The notes under the pieces were generated by a model, which had not been told where the DNA came from, ran no database searches, and worked only from the letters and a program-made list of their open reading frames with translations. From NCBI RefSeq assembly GCF_022346605.1, contig NZ_JAKRNT010000011.1, positions 1-64,000 on the forward strand: DNA of 64,000 nucleotides, read 5' to 3'. Origin of the DNA: Sporosarcina sp. ACRSL (GTDB lineage: Bacteria; Bacillota; Bacilli; Bacillales_A; Planococcaceae). The position numbers and the translations under genes are program-made. Of this stretch, positions 1-9,706 are shown piece after piece (position 1 is the stretch's first letter; every line of letters begins with the position of its first letter).

Positions 1-113
1 TTCCCATTACATTTGTAAGTAAGATCCCTCAAAGAAGATGAGGTGGATAGGTCCGGGGTGGAAGCGTGGCGACACGTGCAGCTGACGGATACTAATCGAT
101 CGAGGACTTAACC
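1..113 (+). rRNA. 23S ribosomal RNA, 3' end (partial)
   Basis: The first ~113 bases match the conserved 3' terminus of bacterial 23S rRNA, including the GACGGATACTAATCGATCGA block and the closing GGACTTAACC. The gene begins before the window. It is followed by a short spacer and 5S rRNA on the same strand, so this is the end of an rRNA operon. No tRNA gene is seen in the 23S-5S spacer or downstream of the 5S. The exact 3' end is estimated by analogy with Bacillus. Confidence 0.93.
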
Positions 114-199
114 TTAAGTTACTTAAGTACGGTTGAACTTGAAGTTCAGCGACAATGTTTGTTTTATCCGGTTTTGAACGAACAAGTATCGTTCAATTG

Positions 200-315
200 T
201 CTGGTGACGATGGCGAAGAGGTCACACCCGTTCCCATACCGAACACGGAAGTTAAGCTCTTCAGCGCCGATGGTAGTAGGGGGCTTCCCCCTGTGAGAGT
301 AGGACGTCGCCGGGC
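200..315 (+). rRNA. 5S ribosomal RNA
   Basis: A sequence of about 116 nt is nearly identical in layout to Bacillus 5S rRNA, with the conserved CGAAGAGGTCACACCCGTT, CCGAACACGGAAGTTAAG and GTGAGAGTAGGACG blocks. The 5' end (TCTGGTGAC) and 3' end (GTCGCCGGGC) can pair to form helix I. It is the last gene of the rRNA operon and is followed at once by a terminator. Confidence 0.96.
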
Positions 316-320
316 AAATG

Positions 321-348
321 CCATCTCCTTTGGGAGATGGTTTTTTTG
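321..348 (+). terminator. rRNA operon terminator
   Basis: An inverted repeat, CCATCTCC-TTT-GGGAGATGG, is followed directly by TTTTTTT. It lies six bases after the 5S gene and is a textbook intrinsic terminator. Confidence 0.93.
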
Positions 349-365
349 TGTTTCAAAAACTCCAT

Positions 366-600
366 ACCCCGCGTCCAAACCAAGTCTTCCCACGTCCAAA
401 GTGAGCCACCCCGCGTCTAAAGCGAGCCCTCCAACGTCCAAAGCAATCCATCCCACGTCCAAACCAAATCCTCCCGTGCTCAAAGCCAGCCGCTTCGCGC
501 CCAAAGAGCTCTATCCCGCACTCAAAGCAAGCCGCCTCACGCTCAAAGTTCCCCATCCCGCGCCCAAAGAGCTCCCTCCCACGCCCAAAGCAAGTCACCA
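366..600. repeat. Degenerate 21-bp tandem repeats (about 11 units)
   Basis: Between the rRNA terminator and yebE there are about eleven consecutive units of 21 bp. They share a core close to CGCGYCCAAAGC followed by a variable pyrimidine-rich half. The period is a multiple of three, so open frames exist on both strands: plus strand with a recurring xxSKxxx heptad-length unit, minus strand with recurring FGRG. No ribosome binding site or protein-like start region supports either frame. I interpret the stretch as a non-coding repeat array, although a repetitive peptide cannot be excluded. Confidence 0.75.
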
Positions 601-736
601 CGAACTCATAACTCCCCCCAACTTCACCACCTACACACCATTTCATAAGATCTTCCATTGTTCCACAATAACAAATTCTTGTAATCCATTACTCAGCACG
701 ATACGATGGAAGTCAACCTAGACATGGGGAGGTCTG

Positions 737-1270
737 ATGGAAATGCAGATGTTATTGATCATTTTTGTTATTAATATTGTGTATGTTACCTTCTTTACGA
801 TCCGTATGATACTAACGTTGAAAGGGTATCGGTATTTTGCTGCAGGGGTAAGTGTCGTAGAGGTTGTCATCTATGTTGTAGGACTCGGTTTAGTATTGGA
901 AAACCTTAATGAAATACAAAATATTATTGCGTATGCACTCGGGTATGGAATCGGTGTTATCATCGGAACGAAGATTGAGGAGAAAATGGCGCTTGGGTAT
1001 ATTACAGTGAATGTCATTACTGCAAGTGTTGATTATGAGATGCCAAGGATCTTACGGGAAAAAGGATATGGTGTAACGGACTGGGCGGCACACGGATTGG
1101 AAGGCAATCGATCTGCCATGCAAATATTGACACCACGCAAAGATGAATTGAAGCTTTATGACACAATCAAACAGATCGATCCAAAAGCGTTTATTATTGC
1201 GTATGAGGCTAGGACAATCCATGGCGGATTTTGGGTCAAGACTGTAAGGAGAGGAAATTTATTTAAATGA
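737..1270 (+). CDS. yebE: YebE-like membrane protein, UPF0316/DUF2179 family
   Basis: A 177-residue protein with about three hydrophobic segments in the first ~85 residues ([11 protein letters not shown] and [16 protein letters not shown] are typical). A soluble C-terminal half of DUF2179 type follows, containing the [13 protein letters not shown] and RTIHGGFWV motifs. This layout is that of the UPF0316 family. The biochemical role of the family is not established. The ATG at 737 follows a GGGGAGGTCTG ribosome binding site. The next gene overlaps its stop by four bases, and the pair precedes the pur operon as yebE-yebG does in Bacillus subtilis; the gene symbol rests on that synteny plus sequence character. 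Confidence 0.85.
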   Translation: MEMQMLLIIFVINIVYVTFFTIRMILTLKGYRYFAAGVSVVEVVIYVVGLGLVLENLNEIQNIIAYALGYGIGVIIGTKIEEKMALGYITVNVITASVDYEMPRILREKGYGVTDWAAHGLEGNRSAMQILTPRKDELKLYDTIKQIDPKAFIIAYEARTIHGGFWVKTVRRGNLFK

Positions 1271-1458
1271 GTACGAAGAAAAAAACGGTTTGGTTTGAAG
1301 TACAGGAAGACGAATCGATTGAAGATTGCTTGAACCGATTGTCAGACGCAGGTTATCGAGTAGCTGGAAGGATGGAAGAGCCGGTATTCATGGAGAAGGA
1401 TGGCGAGTATGTCCCAATTCGGCAAGTAATAAAGTTTAAAGGTATTTTGGATGAATAA
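1267..1458 (+). CDS. yebG: YebG-like NETI motif-containing protein
   Basis: A 63-residue soluble protein that starts with ATGA overlap on yebE, so the two are translationally coupled. It carries a conserved [19 protein letters not shown] start and a basic, charged middle ([20 protein letters not shown]) like the small NETI-motif family found next to yebE in Bacilli. Function is unknown. It is the last gene before the purine operon regulatory region. Confidence 0.8.
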   Translation: MSTKKKTVWFEVQEDESIEDCLNRLSDAGYRVAGRMEEPVFMEKDGEYVPIRQVIKFKGILDE

Positions 1459-1465
1459 ATCACCT

Positions 1466-1510
1466 GTTTTACGAACGATGGACATATGTTATTGATTATT
1501 GTTCGTATTT
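1466..1510 (+). promoter_or_regulatory. PurR binding site pair (PurBox-like inverted repeat)
   Basis: ACGAAC at 1471-1476 and GTTCGT at 1501-1506 form an inverted repeat. The CGAA cores are separated by 26 bp, close to the spacing of tandem PurBoxes in front of Bacillus pur genes. The second box abuts the -35 of the pur promoter. Binding by PurR is inferred from known Bacillus PurBox architecture; the purR gene is not in the window. Confidence 0.65.
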
Positions 1511-1514
1511 TTTA

Positions 1515-1543
1515 TTGACGTATTCGACTTCAGTTGTTACACT
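1515..1543 (+). promoter_or_regulatory. pur operon sigma-A promoter
   Basis: TTGACG (1515-1520), a 17-bp spacer, and TACACT (1538-1543). The predicted start lies about 10 bases before the guanine riboswitch aptamer and just downstream of the PurBox pair, which fits the expected order of control elements. Confidence 0.7.
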
Positions 1544-1559
1544 GATTGTAGTCAGATAT

Positions 1560-1629
1560 CCCACATATATGCTGAAGGATTGGCTTCAGTGTTTCTACCA
1601 GGACACCGTAAATGTCCGGACTATGCGGG
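1560..1629 (+). ncRNA. Guanine-class purine riboswitch aptamer
   Basis: All conserved purine-aptamer parts are visible. P1 is CCCACATA (1560-1567) pairing with TATGCGGG (1622-1629), one mismatch. P2 is CTGAAG/CTTCAG. The J2/3 core is GTTTCTACC. P3 is GGACA/TGTCC with loop CCGTAAA. The J3/1 segment GGACTATG has C at the specificity position (the residue equivalent to C74 of xpt), which predicts guanine or hypoxanthine rather than adenine as ligand. It lies in the leader of purE and is followed by a terminator, so ligand binding should switch the pur operon off. Confidence 0.93.
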
Positions 1630-1699
1630 AAAGCGTTTATAGGATTAGCGAAGGGTGTGCCATGCCTAATGGATATGTTCATCTTACCGCTTATTAACT

Positions 1700-1757
1700 A
1701 TCCTTGAATGAACTGCTTTCCATGCACTTGGAAAGTAGCTTTTTCAAGGATTTTTTT
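1700..1757 (+). terminator. Riboswitch-controlled terminator of the pur leader
   Basis: ATCCTTGAA (1700-1708) pairs with TTCAAGGAT (1743-1751), with an inner CTTTCC/GGAAAG stem, and runs into TTTTTTT. It sits between the guanine aptamer and purE and is the likely expression platform. Confidence 0.88.
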
Positions 1758-1827
1758 ATTCCTTCATACAAGTGAAGATGTGAAATGTTTTTATTTGTAA
1801 ATATTTTTCTAAAGGAGCAGATTGTTT

Positions 1828-2316
1828 ATGGGACCGAAAGTCGGCGTAATCATGGGAAGTAAAAGTGATTGGGAAACGATGAAGCATGCCTGCGACATAT
1901 TGGATGAGTTAGGCGTAGCCTATGAAAAGAAAGTCGTTTCAGCGCACCGGACTCCGGATTTCATGTTTGAATATGCGGAACAGGCGCAAGGACGGGGGAT
2001 TGAAGTGATCGTTGCAGGTGCTGGCGGTGCTGCCCATCTTCCTGGAATGGTCGCTGCCAAAACGTTGTTGCCGGTCATTGGTGTTCCAGTTCAATCGAAA
2101 GCGTTGAACGGGATGGACTCGTTGCTTTCCATCGTTCAAATGCCAGGAGGTGTTCCTGTCGCAACAGTTTCGATCGGCAAAGCAGGCGCAACGAATGCAG
2201 GATTGCTGGCAACCCAATTTTTAGCGGTCCATGACGTTGAGCTGCGCAGCCGTCTCGAAGAGCGGCGCGAAAAAATGCGGGATGCCGCTTTAGAAAGCAG
2301 TGGTGAGTTGGAATGA
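1828..2316 (+). CDS. purE: N5-carboxyaminoimidazole ribonucleotide mutase PurE
   Basis: Class I PurE of 162 residues, which rearranges N5-CAIR to CAIR in de novo purine synthesis, acting with PurK. It shows the [12 protein letters not shown] phosphate-binding start, the catalytic SAHRTP motif and the [13 protein letters not shown] loop. ATG at 1828 is preferred over an in-frame TTG at 1822 because AAAGGAG (1811-1817) is well spaced only from the ATG. It is the first structural gene of the pur operon and overlaps purK by four bases. Confidence 0.96.
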   Translation: MGPKVGVIMGSKSDWETMKHACDILDELGVAYEKKVVSAHRTPDFMFEYAEQAQGRGIEVIVAGAGGAAHLPGMVAAKTLLPVIGVPVQSKALNGMDSLLSIVQMPGGVPVATVSIGKAGATNAGLLATQFLAVHDVELRSRLEERREKMRDAALESSGELE

Positions 2317-3431
2317 AAACTATTTTACCTGGACAGACGATCGGGATTATCGGAGGCGGTCAGCTAGGTCGCATGATGGGGCTTGCCGCAAAGGAAGCCG
2401 GTTTCAAAATTGCTGTCCTCGACCCGACAATGGATTCACCGTGTGGACAGATTGCCGATATACGCATCGTTGCTCCTTACAACGATGAGGCGGCACTCGA
2501 AGAGCTTGCCGAAGTAAGTGATGTCATTACGTATGAATTTGAAAACATTGATTATGAAGGGTTGAAACGTCTTACGGAAATCGCCTACGTCCCGCAAGGA
2601 GCGGAGCTTGTTCGGATTACGCAAAACCGGATCGCTGAGAAGGGAGAAATCAGAGCTTCAGGTGCTCCGGTCGCAAACTATGTGGCAGCAAAGTCTTTCG
2701 ATGAATTGAAAAAGGAAATTGAGAAAGTTGGGTTTCCGTGTATCGTGAAAACGGCATTTGGCGGATACGATGGCAAAGGCCAAGTGAAACTGGATTCTAT
2801 TGACGATCTTGAAAATGCTGAACCGCTATTTGCCCATTCGGATTGCATCGCGGAAGCGTTCGTTCCTTTTAAAACAGAAATCTCCGCGATCATTCAGCGT
2901 AATCCTGCAGGGGATTCTTATTGTCTCCCAATCGCTGAAAATATTCATAAGCATCATATATTGCATGAGTCAATCGTTCCTGCAAGAGTTGCCCCGGCAG
3001 TTATCGAAAAGGCGGAGGAAGCTGCGAAAAAAATCGCAGATCATCTCAATCTCGTCGGAACACTCGCGGTGGAAATGTTCGTACTCGAGAACGATGAAAT
3101 TGTCATCAATGAGCTTGCCCCGCGCCCTCATAACTCGGGTCATTACTCTATCGAGGCGTGCAGTGTATCCCAGTTCCACCAACACGTACGCGCAGTGTGC
3201 GGATGGCCGCTTCGAAAGCCGAAGCTATGGGCACCATCCATCATGGTGAATGTGCTTGGAGAGCATGTCGTGCCGCTGAAGAAAATCATTACAAACTATC
3301 CGGATTGGTCAGTCCATTTATACGGGAAGGCCGAGGCGAAAGAAAAGCGGAAAATGGGCCATGTTACCATCATGACGGATGATATTGAAAAGACGTTAGA
3401 AGAAATCGATTCTACTAGCATTTGGGCATAA
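2313..3431 (+). CDS. purK: N5-carboxyaminoimidazole ribonucleotide synthetase PurK
   Basis: A 372-residue ATP-grasp enzyme that makes N5-CAIR from AIR, bicarbonate and ATP. The N-terminal [12 protein letters not shown] nucleotide loop, the ATP-grasp GGYDGKGQV segment, [18 protein letters not shown] and [18 protein letters not shown] are all intact. It starts with an ATGA overlap with purE. In Bacillus subtilis purB and purC follow purK. Here a 52-bp gap leads straight to purS. Confidence 0.95.
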   Translation: MKTILPGQTIGIIGGGQLGRMMGLAAKEAGFKIAVLDPTMDSPCGQIADIRIVAPYNDEAALEELAEVSDVITYEFENIDYEGLKRLTEIAYVPQGAELVRITQNRIAEKGEIRASGAPVANYVAAKSFDELKKEIEKVGFPCIVKTAFGGYDGKGQVKLDSIDDLENAEPLFAHSDCIAEAFVPFKTEISAIIQRNPAGDSYCLPIAENIHKHHILHESIVPARVAPAVIEKAEEAAKKIADHLNLVGTLAVEMFVLENDEIVINELAPRPHNSGHYSIEACSVSQFHQHVRAVCGWPLRKPKLWAPSIMVNVLGEHVVPLKKIITNYPDWSVHLYGKAEAKEKRKMGHVTIMTDDIEKTLEEIDSTSIWA

Positions 3432-3483
3432 CAGCTATACATCAATTCGATTACAAACTTATTCCATTTGGGAGGAAATTAAC

Positions 3484-3738
3484 ATGACAAAAGTAAACAT
3501 TTACGTAACATTACGCGAAAGTGTTGTTGATCCACAAGGAATTGCGGTTCAGGATGCGCTTCAAGCACTTGGTTTTAATGAAGTTGAAAGTGTTCGTATC
3601 GGAAAATTGATCGAGCTTGAGCTAGCTGGAACGAACAATGAAATCGAAGCGCGTGTAAAGGAAATGTGCGATAAACTACTTGTCAATAAGGTGATCGAGA
3701 ATTATAGATATGAAATCGGGGAGGTCGCGGGCAAATGA
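3484..3738 (+). CDS. purS: Phosphoribosylformylglycinamidine synthase subunit PurS
   Basis: An 84-residue PurS, the small subunit that bridges PurL and PurQ in the Gram-positive FGAM synthetase complex. The conserved LRESVVDPQG, VRIGKLIELEL and VIENYRYEI motifs are present. ATG at 3484 follows GGGAGGAAATTAAC. It overlaps purQ by four bases. Confidence 0.95.
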   Translation: MTKVNIYVTLRESVVDPQGIAVQDALQALGFNEVESVRIGKLIELELAGTNNEIEARVKEMCDKLLVNKVIENYRYEIGEVAGK

Positions 3739-4421
3739 GGTTCGCTATTTTAAGTTTCCCGGGGTCCAGCTGTGATGTGGACATGTATCATGCCTTAGTG
3801 GATATCGTTGGCGTCGGTGCAGAAATCATCAGCCATCAGGATGCTAATTTGGAACATTTTGATGCGGTCGTCATTCCTACAGGCGCTTCCTACGGGGACT
3901 ACTTACGTCCGGGCGCACTAGCCCAAAGCTCCAAGTCAATTGAAAGCCTCAAGGCGTTCGTTGCTTCCGGCAAGCCGGTACTTGGTATCGGAAACGGATT
4001 CCAAATTCTTGTGGAAGCAGGAATCCTTCCAGGAGCATTTTTGAAAAATAAAGGACTGAAGTTCAGAAGCGGAAATGCAAAGCTGGCTGTTCTAAATGCA
4101 TCTTCGATCTTCACAAGCAATTACGAACAAGGACAGCCGCTTACGATTCCATTCGCCCATGAGTACGGCAATTATTATGTAGACGCGGACACAGCACAAC
4201 AATTGAAACAGCAAGATCGAATCGTGTTTACGTACGAAGACGGCAATGTTGACGGCAGTGTCGAGAAAATCGCGGGTGTTTTGAATGAACAAGGAAATGT
4301 CCTCGGCATGATGCCGCTGCCTGAACGGGCAGTCGAAGAAATCATCGGCGGAACGGACGGTTTGCCTTTATTCCGATCAATTTTGAAGAACTGGAGTGAG
4401 AAGAATGTCCACAATGCATGA
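3735..4421 (+). CDS. purQ: PurQ-like FGAM synthase glutaminase subunit lacking catalytic residues
   Basis: A 228-residue class I glutamine amidotransferase in the PurQ position, coupled to purS (4-bp overlap) and purL (17-bp overlap). Family PurQ has a Cys-His-Glu triad. Here residue 86, the nucleophile Cys of the GVCNGFQ motif, is Gly (GIGNGFQ, codon GGA at 3990-3992). Residue 195, the triad His of MPHPER, is Leu (MPLPER, codon CTG at 4317-4319). Glu197 remains. The oxyanion-strand motif PGGFSYGDYLRCG reads [13 protein letters not shown]. Length, fold motifs and frame are otherwise intact, so this looks like a full-length pseudoenzyme rather than a frameshifted gene. Loss of glutaminase activity is inferred; it might still serve as a structural subunit with free ammonia as nitrogen donor. 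Confidence 0.9.
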   Translation: MRFAILSFPGSSCDVDMYHALVDIVGVGAEIISHQDANLEHFDAVVIPTGASYGDYLRPGALAQSSKSIESLKAFVASGKPVLGIGNGFQILVEAGILPGAFLKNKGLKFRSGNAKLAVLNASSIFTSNYEQGQPLTIPFAHEYGNYYVDADTAQQLKQQDRIVFTYEDGNVDGSVEKIAGVLNEQGNVLGMMPLPERAVEEIIGGTDGLPLFRSILKNWSEKNVHNA

Positions 4422-6636
4422 ACCAACAGCTCAGCAAATTAAAGATGAAAAACTATATCGTCAAATGGGAATGACCGATGAAGAGTTCGATCGTGCAGTC
4501 GAAATGATTGGACGCCTTCCAAACTACACAGAAACAGGATTGTTTTCTGCAATGTGGTCAGAACATTGTTCTTATAAAAGCTCGAAACCGGTATTGCGCA
4601 AATTCCCTACCGAAGGGGCACGTGTTTTACAAGGTCCTGGGGAAGGTGCTGGAATTATAGATATCGGTGACAATCAAGCGGCTGTTTTCAAAATGGAATC
4701 GCATAACTCTCCTTCCGCAATCGAGCCGTTCATCGGTGCAGCAACAGGAGCGGGCGGTATTATCCGTGACGTCTTCTCGATGGGTGCTCGCCCTGTAGCA
4801 CTTGTCAACTCAATGCGTTTCGGCGATTTGTCGGATGAGCGCGATCGTTATTTATTTGAACAAGCGGTTGCAGGTATTGCAAGCTACGGAAATACGATCG
4901 GGATACCGACAGTTGCCGGTGAAGTTCAGTTCGATAATAGCTATTCGAAGCGTCCGCTCGTTAACGCAATGGCTGTCGGATTGCTGAATCATGAAGATAT
5001 CCAGAAAGGTCTTGCATCTGGAGTCGGCAATACAGTGTTGTACGTCGGTGCACAAACAGGACGTGACGGAATCCATGGAGCGACGATGTCTTCTTCAGAA
5101 GTCGCGGTCGAGAAAGAGGAAGAGTTGCCAGTTATGCAAGCGGGCGATCCGTATCTTGAGAAACTTCTCATGGAAGCATGCCTTGAGCTTGTGAAATCGG
5201 ATGCTTTGATCGGTATTCAAGATATGGGTGCTGCAGGCCTTACTTCATCTTCTGCTGAAATGGCTTCAAAAGCAGGCTACGGTGTCGAATTGAACTTGGA
5301 TCTCGTTCCGCAGCGTGAAGAGGGTATGACTGCGTATGAAATGATGCTTTCCGAGTCGCAAGAACGGATGCTTGTCGTTGTCAAGCAAGGTCGTGAACAA
5401 GAAATCATCGACTTATGCAAAAAGTACGGACTTGAAGCTGTAGCAATCGGGAAAGTTACGGATGATAAAATGCTACGTCTTACTCATAAAGGTGAAGTTG
5501 TCGCGGAAATCTTAGCGGATATACTTGCCGAAGATGCACCGGTCTATTATAAGAAATCGGAAGAACCTGCTTACTTCAGGGAATTCCAAGCGATGGATAA
5601 TGAAGAGCCGGTAGTCTCCGATTTGAAGGAGACATTGACCGCATTATTGCAACGCCCGACAATCGCGTCAAAAGAGTGGGTATACAGCCAATTCGATTCG
5701 CAGGCACGTACGAATACGGTCGTAGCACCAGGTTCTTCTGCAGGTGTCATCCGCGTTCGCGGTACGAATAAAGGGCTTGCGATGACCGCAGATTGCAACT
5801 CTCGTTATATTTACTTAGATCCAGAAACGGGTGGGAAAATTGCAGTTGCAGAAGCAGCGCGTAATCTTATCTGTTCAGGCGCTGAGCCGATTGCAGCAAC
5901 GGACTGCTTGAACTTCGGAAGTCCGGATAAACCGGAAGTGTTTTGGCAAATCGAGAAATCGGCAGATGGCATTTCCGAAGCTTGCCGTACGTTGAATGCG
6001 CCAATTATCGGCGGGAATGTTTCGATGTCGAATGAGGTGAACGGGGTTCCAGTCTACCCGACACCGACGATGGGCTTGGTTGGCCTGGTGCATGATTTGT
6101 CGCAAGTGACGACAACGTCATTCAAACAAGCGGGTGACGTAATTTACTTGATTGGCGAAGCGACAACAGAATTTGGCGGCAGTGAACTTCAACAGATGAT
6201 CCATGGGAAGATTTTCGGAAAAGCACCTGCGATCGATTTGGAAGTGGAAGCATCCCGTCAACAAGCTCTTCTAAAAGCAATCCAAAGCAAACTCGTCCAA
6301 TCGGCGACGGATTTATCAGAAGGCGGATTCGCTGTTGCACTTTGCGAGAAGGTATTCGATGCGGAAGGCCTTGGGGCAGATGTTACTGTGAAGGGATCAG
6401 CAGTAACGGCATTATTCAGTGAAACGCAATCACGCTTCATCGTAACGGTGAAAGAAGAGCTGACGACTGCTTTTGAGGCGCTTGTACAAGATGCAGTGAA
6501 AATCGGTACAGTTACAAATGAAGATAAAATCGTCATTAAAGGCGACAACGATACAGTTTTAATTGACGGGACGGTGGAAGAATTCCGTTCCGCTTGGAAA
6601 GGGGCAATTCCATGCTTGCTGAACTCAGAGGCCTGA
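4405..6636 (+). CDS. purL: Phosphoribosylformylglycinamidine synthase subunit PurL
   Basis: A 743-residue small-type PurL, the ATP-dependent synthetase subunit that converts FGAR to FGAM. Active-site His54 (MWSEHCSYK) and His100 (ESHN) are kept, as are [20 protein letters not shown], the [11 protein letters not shown] stretch and LSESQERML. The normally invariant second His of the SHNHPS substrate loop is Ser102 here (codon 4708-4710). ATG at 4405, preceded by GGAG, is preferred over an in-frame GTG at 4396. It overlaps purQ by 17 bp and purF by 25 bp. Confidence 0.94.
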   Translation: MSTMHEPTAQQIKDEKLYRQMGMTDEEFDRAVEMIGRLPNYTETGLFSAMWSEHCSYKSSKPVLRKFPTEGARVLQGPGEGAGIIDIGDNQAAVFKMESHNSPSAIEPFIGAATGAGGIIRDVFSMGARPVALVNSMRFGDLSDERDRYLFEQAVAGIASYGNTIGIPTVAGEVQFDNSYSKRPLVNAMAVGLLNHEDIQKGLASGVGNTVLYVGAQTGRDGIHGATMSSSEVAVEKEEELPVMQAGDPYLEKLLMEACLELVKSDALIGIQDMGAAGLTSSSAEMASKAGYGVELNLDLVPQREEGMTAYEMMLSESQERMLVVVKQGREQEIIDLCKKYGLEAVAIGKVTDDKMLRLTHKGEVVAEILADILAEDAPVYYKKSEEPAYFREFQAMDNEEPVVSDLKETLTALLQRPTIASKEWVYSQFDSQARTNTVVAPGSSAGVIRVRGTNKGLAMTADCNSRYIYLDPETGGKIAVAEAARNLICSGAEPIAATDCLNFGSPDKPEVFWQIEKSADGISEACRTLNAPIIGGNVSMSNEVNGVPVYPTPTMGLVGLVHDLSQVTTTSFKQAGDVIYLIGEATTEFGGSELQQMIHGKIFGKAPAIDLEVEASRQQALLKAIQSKLVQSATDLSEGGFAVALCEKVFDAEGLGADVTVKGSAVTALFSETQSRFIVTVKEELTTAFEALVQDAVKIGTVTNEDKIVIKGDNDTVLIDGTVEEFRSAWKGAIPCLLNSEA

Positions 6637-8039
6637 ACGAAGAATGCGGCGTGTTCGGCATTTGGGGTCACGAAGATGCAGCGCAGATCAGCTATTACGG
6701 CTTGCATGCGCTACAACACCGCGGTCAGGAAGGCGCAGGAATCGTAACAAGGAATGGCAAAGGGCTTCACGTCGTAAAAGGCGAAGGACTTGTGAATGAT
6801 GTGTTTTCCGGTGATGCGTTGAAAAACTTGACGGGTCATGCGGCAATTGGCCAAGTCCGTTACACGACAGAAGAGGGGCGGGGCGCAGAAAATGTGCAGC
6901 CGCTCGTCTTCCGTTCAATGACAGGCAGTTTGGCGATTGCGCATAACGGCAACTTAGTTAATGCAAAGGATTTGAAGGAAAGTCTTGAAAAGCAGGGCAG
7001 CATTTTTCAAACGACGTCCGATACGGAAGTATTGGCCCATTTGATTAAACGAAGCAGCAGTGGTTCATTGACACAGCGGGACCGGGTTAAAAAAGCATTG
7101 TCGATGTTGAAAGGTGCTTTTGCATTCGTCATCTTGACGGAGGAAGGCTTGCTCGTTGCACAGGATCCGAATGGTTTACGCCCTTTGTCTCTCGGGAAAT
7201 TGGGTGATGCATGGGTTGTCGCATCTGAAACGGTTGCTTTCGACTTAATCGGAGCGGAACCGATCCGTTCAGTTGAACCTGGAGAATTGATCGTCATCAA
7301 TGACAAAGGGTTGCACTCCGACCAATTTGCGGAACCAGCGGAACGGGCCATCTGCTCGATGGAATATGTCTATTTTTCAAGACCTGACTCGGATATCGAC
7401 GGCATTAATATTCATATGGCTCGGAAACGATGCGGCAAGCAGCTTGCGAGGGAAGTCCAAATCGAGGGGGATGTCGTGACAGGTGTCCCTGACTCGAGCA
7501 TTTCTGCTGCGATCGGATTTTCGGAAGAAAGCGGCATCCCGTACGAACTCGGTTTAATTAAAAACCGGTATGTCGGCAGGACGTTCATCCAACCGACACA
7601 GGCGATGCGTGAAAGAGGCGTAAAGCTAAAGCTTTCTCCGGTGCGTCAAGTGATTGAAGGCAAGCGGGTTGTCATGGTGGATGATTCAATTGTCCGCGGG
7701 ACGACGTCGAGAAGGATTGTCAAAATGCTGAAGGAAGCCGGCGCGAAAGAGGTCCACGTCGTCATTGCGTCGCCTCCATTAGTGAGCCCTTGCTTCTATG
7801 GTGTTGATATAAGTACGGATTCGGAATTAATCGCAACAAATCGATCGGTTGATGAAGTGCGTGAATTAATCGGTGCGGATTCTCTGACATTCCTTTCAGC
7901 AGAAGGAATGCTGAATGCAATCGGTAGACCGTCTGACATGAAGAATTGCGGACAATGTCTTGCTTGCTTCACAGGTAATTATCCGACAGACATCTATGCG
8001 GATACAGTACTGCCACATGAAAAAGAAATCGGGCGATAA
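6612..8039 (+). CDS. purF: Amidophosphoribosyltransferase PurF
   Basis: A 475-residue first enzyme of purine synthesis, transferring glutamine amide nitrogen to PRPP. The start [11 protein letters not shown] is the short propeptide that precedes nucleophile Cys12 in the Bacillus enzyme. The glutaminase residues AHNGNL and TSDTEVL, the PRPP loop [16 protein letters not shown], and iron-sulfur-type Cys sites ([21 protein letters not shown]) are present. The usual GHVRYAT motif reads GQVRYTT, so a conserved His is Gln81. ATG at 6612 gives the expected propeptide; an upstream TTG at 6594 would add an unlikely extension. Confidence 0.94.
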   Translation: MLAELRGLNEECGVFGIWGHEDAAQISYYGLHALQHRGQEGAGIVTRNGKGLHVVKGEGLVNDVFSGDALKNLTGHAAIGQVRYTTEEGRGAENVQPLVFRSMTGSLAIAHNGNLVNAKDLKESLEKQGSIFQTTSDTEVLAHLIKRSSSGSLTQRDRVKKALSMLKGAFAFVILTEEGLLVAQDPNGLRPLSLGKLGDAWVVASETVAFDLIGAEPIRSVEPGELIVINDKGLHSDQFAEPAERAICSMEYVYFSRPDSDIDGINIHMARKRCGKQLAREVQIEGDVVTGVPDSSISAAIGFSEESGIPYELGLIKNRYVGRTFIQPTQAMRERGVKLKLSPVRQVIEGKRVVMVDDSIVRGTTSRRIVKMLKEAGAKEVHVVIASPPLVSPCFYGVDISTDSELIATNRSVDEVRELIGADSLTFLSAEGMLNAIGRPSDMKNCGQCLACFTGNYPTDIYADTVLPHEKEIGR

Positions 8040-8051
8040 GGAGGATCTTCC

Positions 8052-9110
8052 ATGTCAAAGGCGTATGAAAAAGCGGGAGTGAATATCGAGGCTGGCTATG
8101 AATCGGTCGAACGGATGAAGTCGCACGTAGCGCGTACTGTTCGCAAAGGAGTTGCGGGTACATTCGGAGGATTCGGAGGGATGTTCGATCTTTCTGAGCT
8201 GAACTATAAAGAGCCAGTGCTCATTTCTGGTACGGACGGTGTCGGCACGAAATTGAAATTGGCGTTCCTAGCCGATAAACATGATACGATCGGCATCGAT
8301 TGTGTTGCCATGTGTGTGAATGATATCGTCGCACAAGGTGCGGAGCCACTTTATTTCTTGGATTATATTGCGCTTGGAAAAGCGGTCCCTGAAAAAGTCG
8401 AGGCGATTGTCAAAGGTATTGCGGACGGCTGCGTGCAATCAGGAGCAGCATTGATTGGCGGAGAGACGGCTGAAATGCCTGGACTTTATGATGTCGAGGA
8501 ATATGACCTCGCTGGATTTGCGGTCGGAGCATGTGAAAAGAGCAAAGTCGTTACTGGCGAAAAGGTTTCTGAAGGAGACGTACTCGTCGGAATCGCTTCT
8601 AGCGGCATCCATTCGAACGGATTTTCACTAGTCCGTCAAATCGTACTTGAAGAGCAAGGATATAAAGTAGATGAGTATATTGCGGGCTATGAAGAACTCG
8701 GTAAAGTGGGTACAGCGTTGCTTGAACCGACGAAAATCTATGCGAAGCCTGTCATGCAAATTCATGAAGAACTTGACGTCCACTCCATGGGGCATATTAC
8801 GGGCGGAGGTTTTTACGAAAACCTTCCACGGATGTTCAAAGAAGGGTTCAGCGTTGAAGTCGATCTTGGCTCTTGGCCTGTACTACCAGTCTTTAAAATG
8901 TTGAAAGAGAAAGGCGAACTTCTCGACAAAGATCTTTACAGTGTCTTTAATATGGGGATTGGATTCGTTGTGGCTCTTCCAGCGGAACAAGCGAAACGCG
9001 CCATTCAAATTGCTGCGGAGCACGGCGAGGATGCATATGAAATCGGCCGCGTTGTACGCGGTTCAGGCGTCATTTTCAATGGTACCCATGACGGGAGCTT
9101 GGCAGAATGA
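8052..9110 (+). CDS. purM: Phosphoribosylformylglycinamidine cyclo-ligase PurM
   Basis: A 352-residue AIR synthetase that closes FGAM to AIR using ATP. Conserved blocks include [68 protein letters not shown] and [17 protein letters not shown] at 8052 follows AAGGAGGATCTTCC. It lies in the pur operon between purF and purN and overlaps purN by four bases. Confidence 0.96.
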   Translation: MSKAYEKAGVNIEAGYESVERMKSHVARTVRKGVAGTFGGFGGMFDLSELNYKEPVLISGTDGVGTKLKLAFLADKHDTIGIDCVAMCVNDIVAQGAEPLYFLDYIALGKAVPEKVEAIVKGIADGCVQSGAALIGGETAEMPGLYDVEEYDLAGFAVGACEKSKVVTGEKVSEGDVLVGIASSGIHSNGFSLVRQIVLEEQGYKVDEYIAGYEELGKVGTALLEPTKIYAKPVMQIHEELDVHSMGHITGGGFYENLPRMFKEGFSVEVDLGSWPVLPVFKMLKEKGELLDKDLYSVFNMGIGFVVALPAEQAKRAIQIAAEHGEDAYEIGRVVRGSGVIFNGTHDGSLAE

Positions 9111-9706
9111 AGGTAAAAACGAAAATCGCAGTATTCGCTTCCGGAAGCGGCAGCAATTACGAAGCGCTTGAGCAAGCATGTCGCAACGGTGAATTAGATG
9201 CTGAAATCGTCCTCGTCATGACGGATAAACCTGCATCATTCGTTGTGGAACGTGCTCGTAAGACAAACACTCGGGTCGTCGCTTTGGAGCCGAAAGCTTT
9301 TCCATCGAAACAGGCATTCGAGGAAGCTTTGATTGACATTTTACGAGAAGCGGAAGTCGAATGGATTGCGCTAGCGGGGTATATGCGGCTGATCGGACCA
9401 ACGTTATTAGCCGCCTATCCATCGCGCATCGTCAATATCCATCCTTCGCTGCTTCCTTCATTTCCTGGCAAGGATGCAATCGGTCAGGCAATCGCTCATG
9501 GCGTCAAATTGACAGGTGTTACCGTTCACCTTGTCGATGAAGGAATGGACACGGGCCCGATTCTAGCGCAAGCAGCGGTTCCCGTCGTTGAAGGCGATAT
9601 AGCGAAGACAGCAGAAGCAATCCACAAGGTCGAGCATGTACTTTATAAAGAAACTTTACAGAAGCTTTTTACAGATAAATTGATATTCGGAGGCGTTCAA
9701 TCGTGA
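9107..9706 (+). CDS. purN: Phosphoribosylglycinamide formyltransferase PurN
   Basis: A 199-residue enzyme that transfers formyl from 10-formyl-THF to GAR. The [12 protein letters not shown] phosphate loop, catalytic Asn and His in [13 protein letters not shown], and the Asp in [10 protein letters not shown] are all present. ATGA overlap with purM and GTGA overlap with purH indicate tight translational coupling. Confidence 0.95.
   Translation: MKVKTKIAVFASGSGSNYEALEQACRNGELDAEIVLVMTDKPASFVVERARKTNTRVVALEPKAFPSKQAFEEALIDILREAEVEWIALAGYMRLIGPTLLAAYPSRIVNIHPSLLPSFPGKDAIGQAIAHGVKLTGVTVHLVDEGMDTGPILAQAAVPVVEGDIAKTAEAIHKVEHVLYKETLQKLFTDKLIFGGVQS

Noticed and set aside
353..658. Minus-strand FGRG-repeat frame
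   Set aside because: No ribosome binding site or promoter seen and same repeat-period artefact; kept only as an alternative in the repeat entry.
155..721. 188-codon plus-strand frame across 5S rRNA and the 21-bp repeats
   Set aside because: It starts inside the 23S-5S spacer and runs through the 5S gene; the length is a by-product of the repeat period being a multiple of three.
1515..1697. 60-codon open frame in the pur leader
   Set aside because: It lies exactly over the guanine riboswitch and has no ribosome binding site; the RNA structure explains the sequence.
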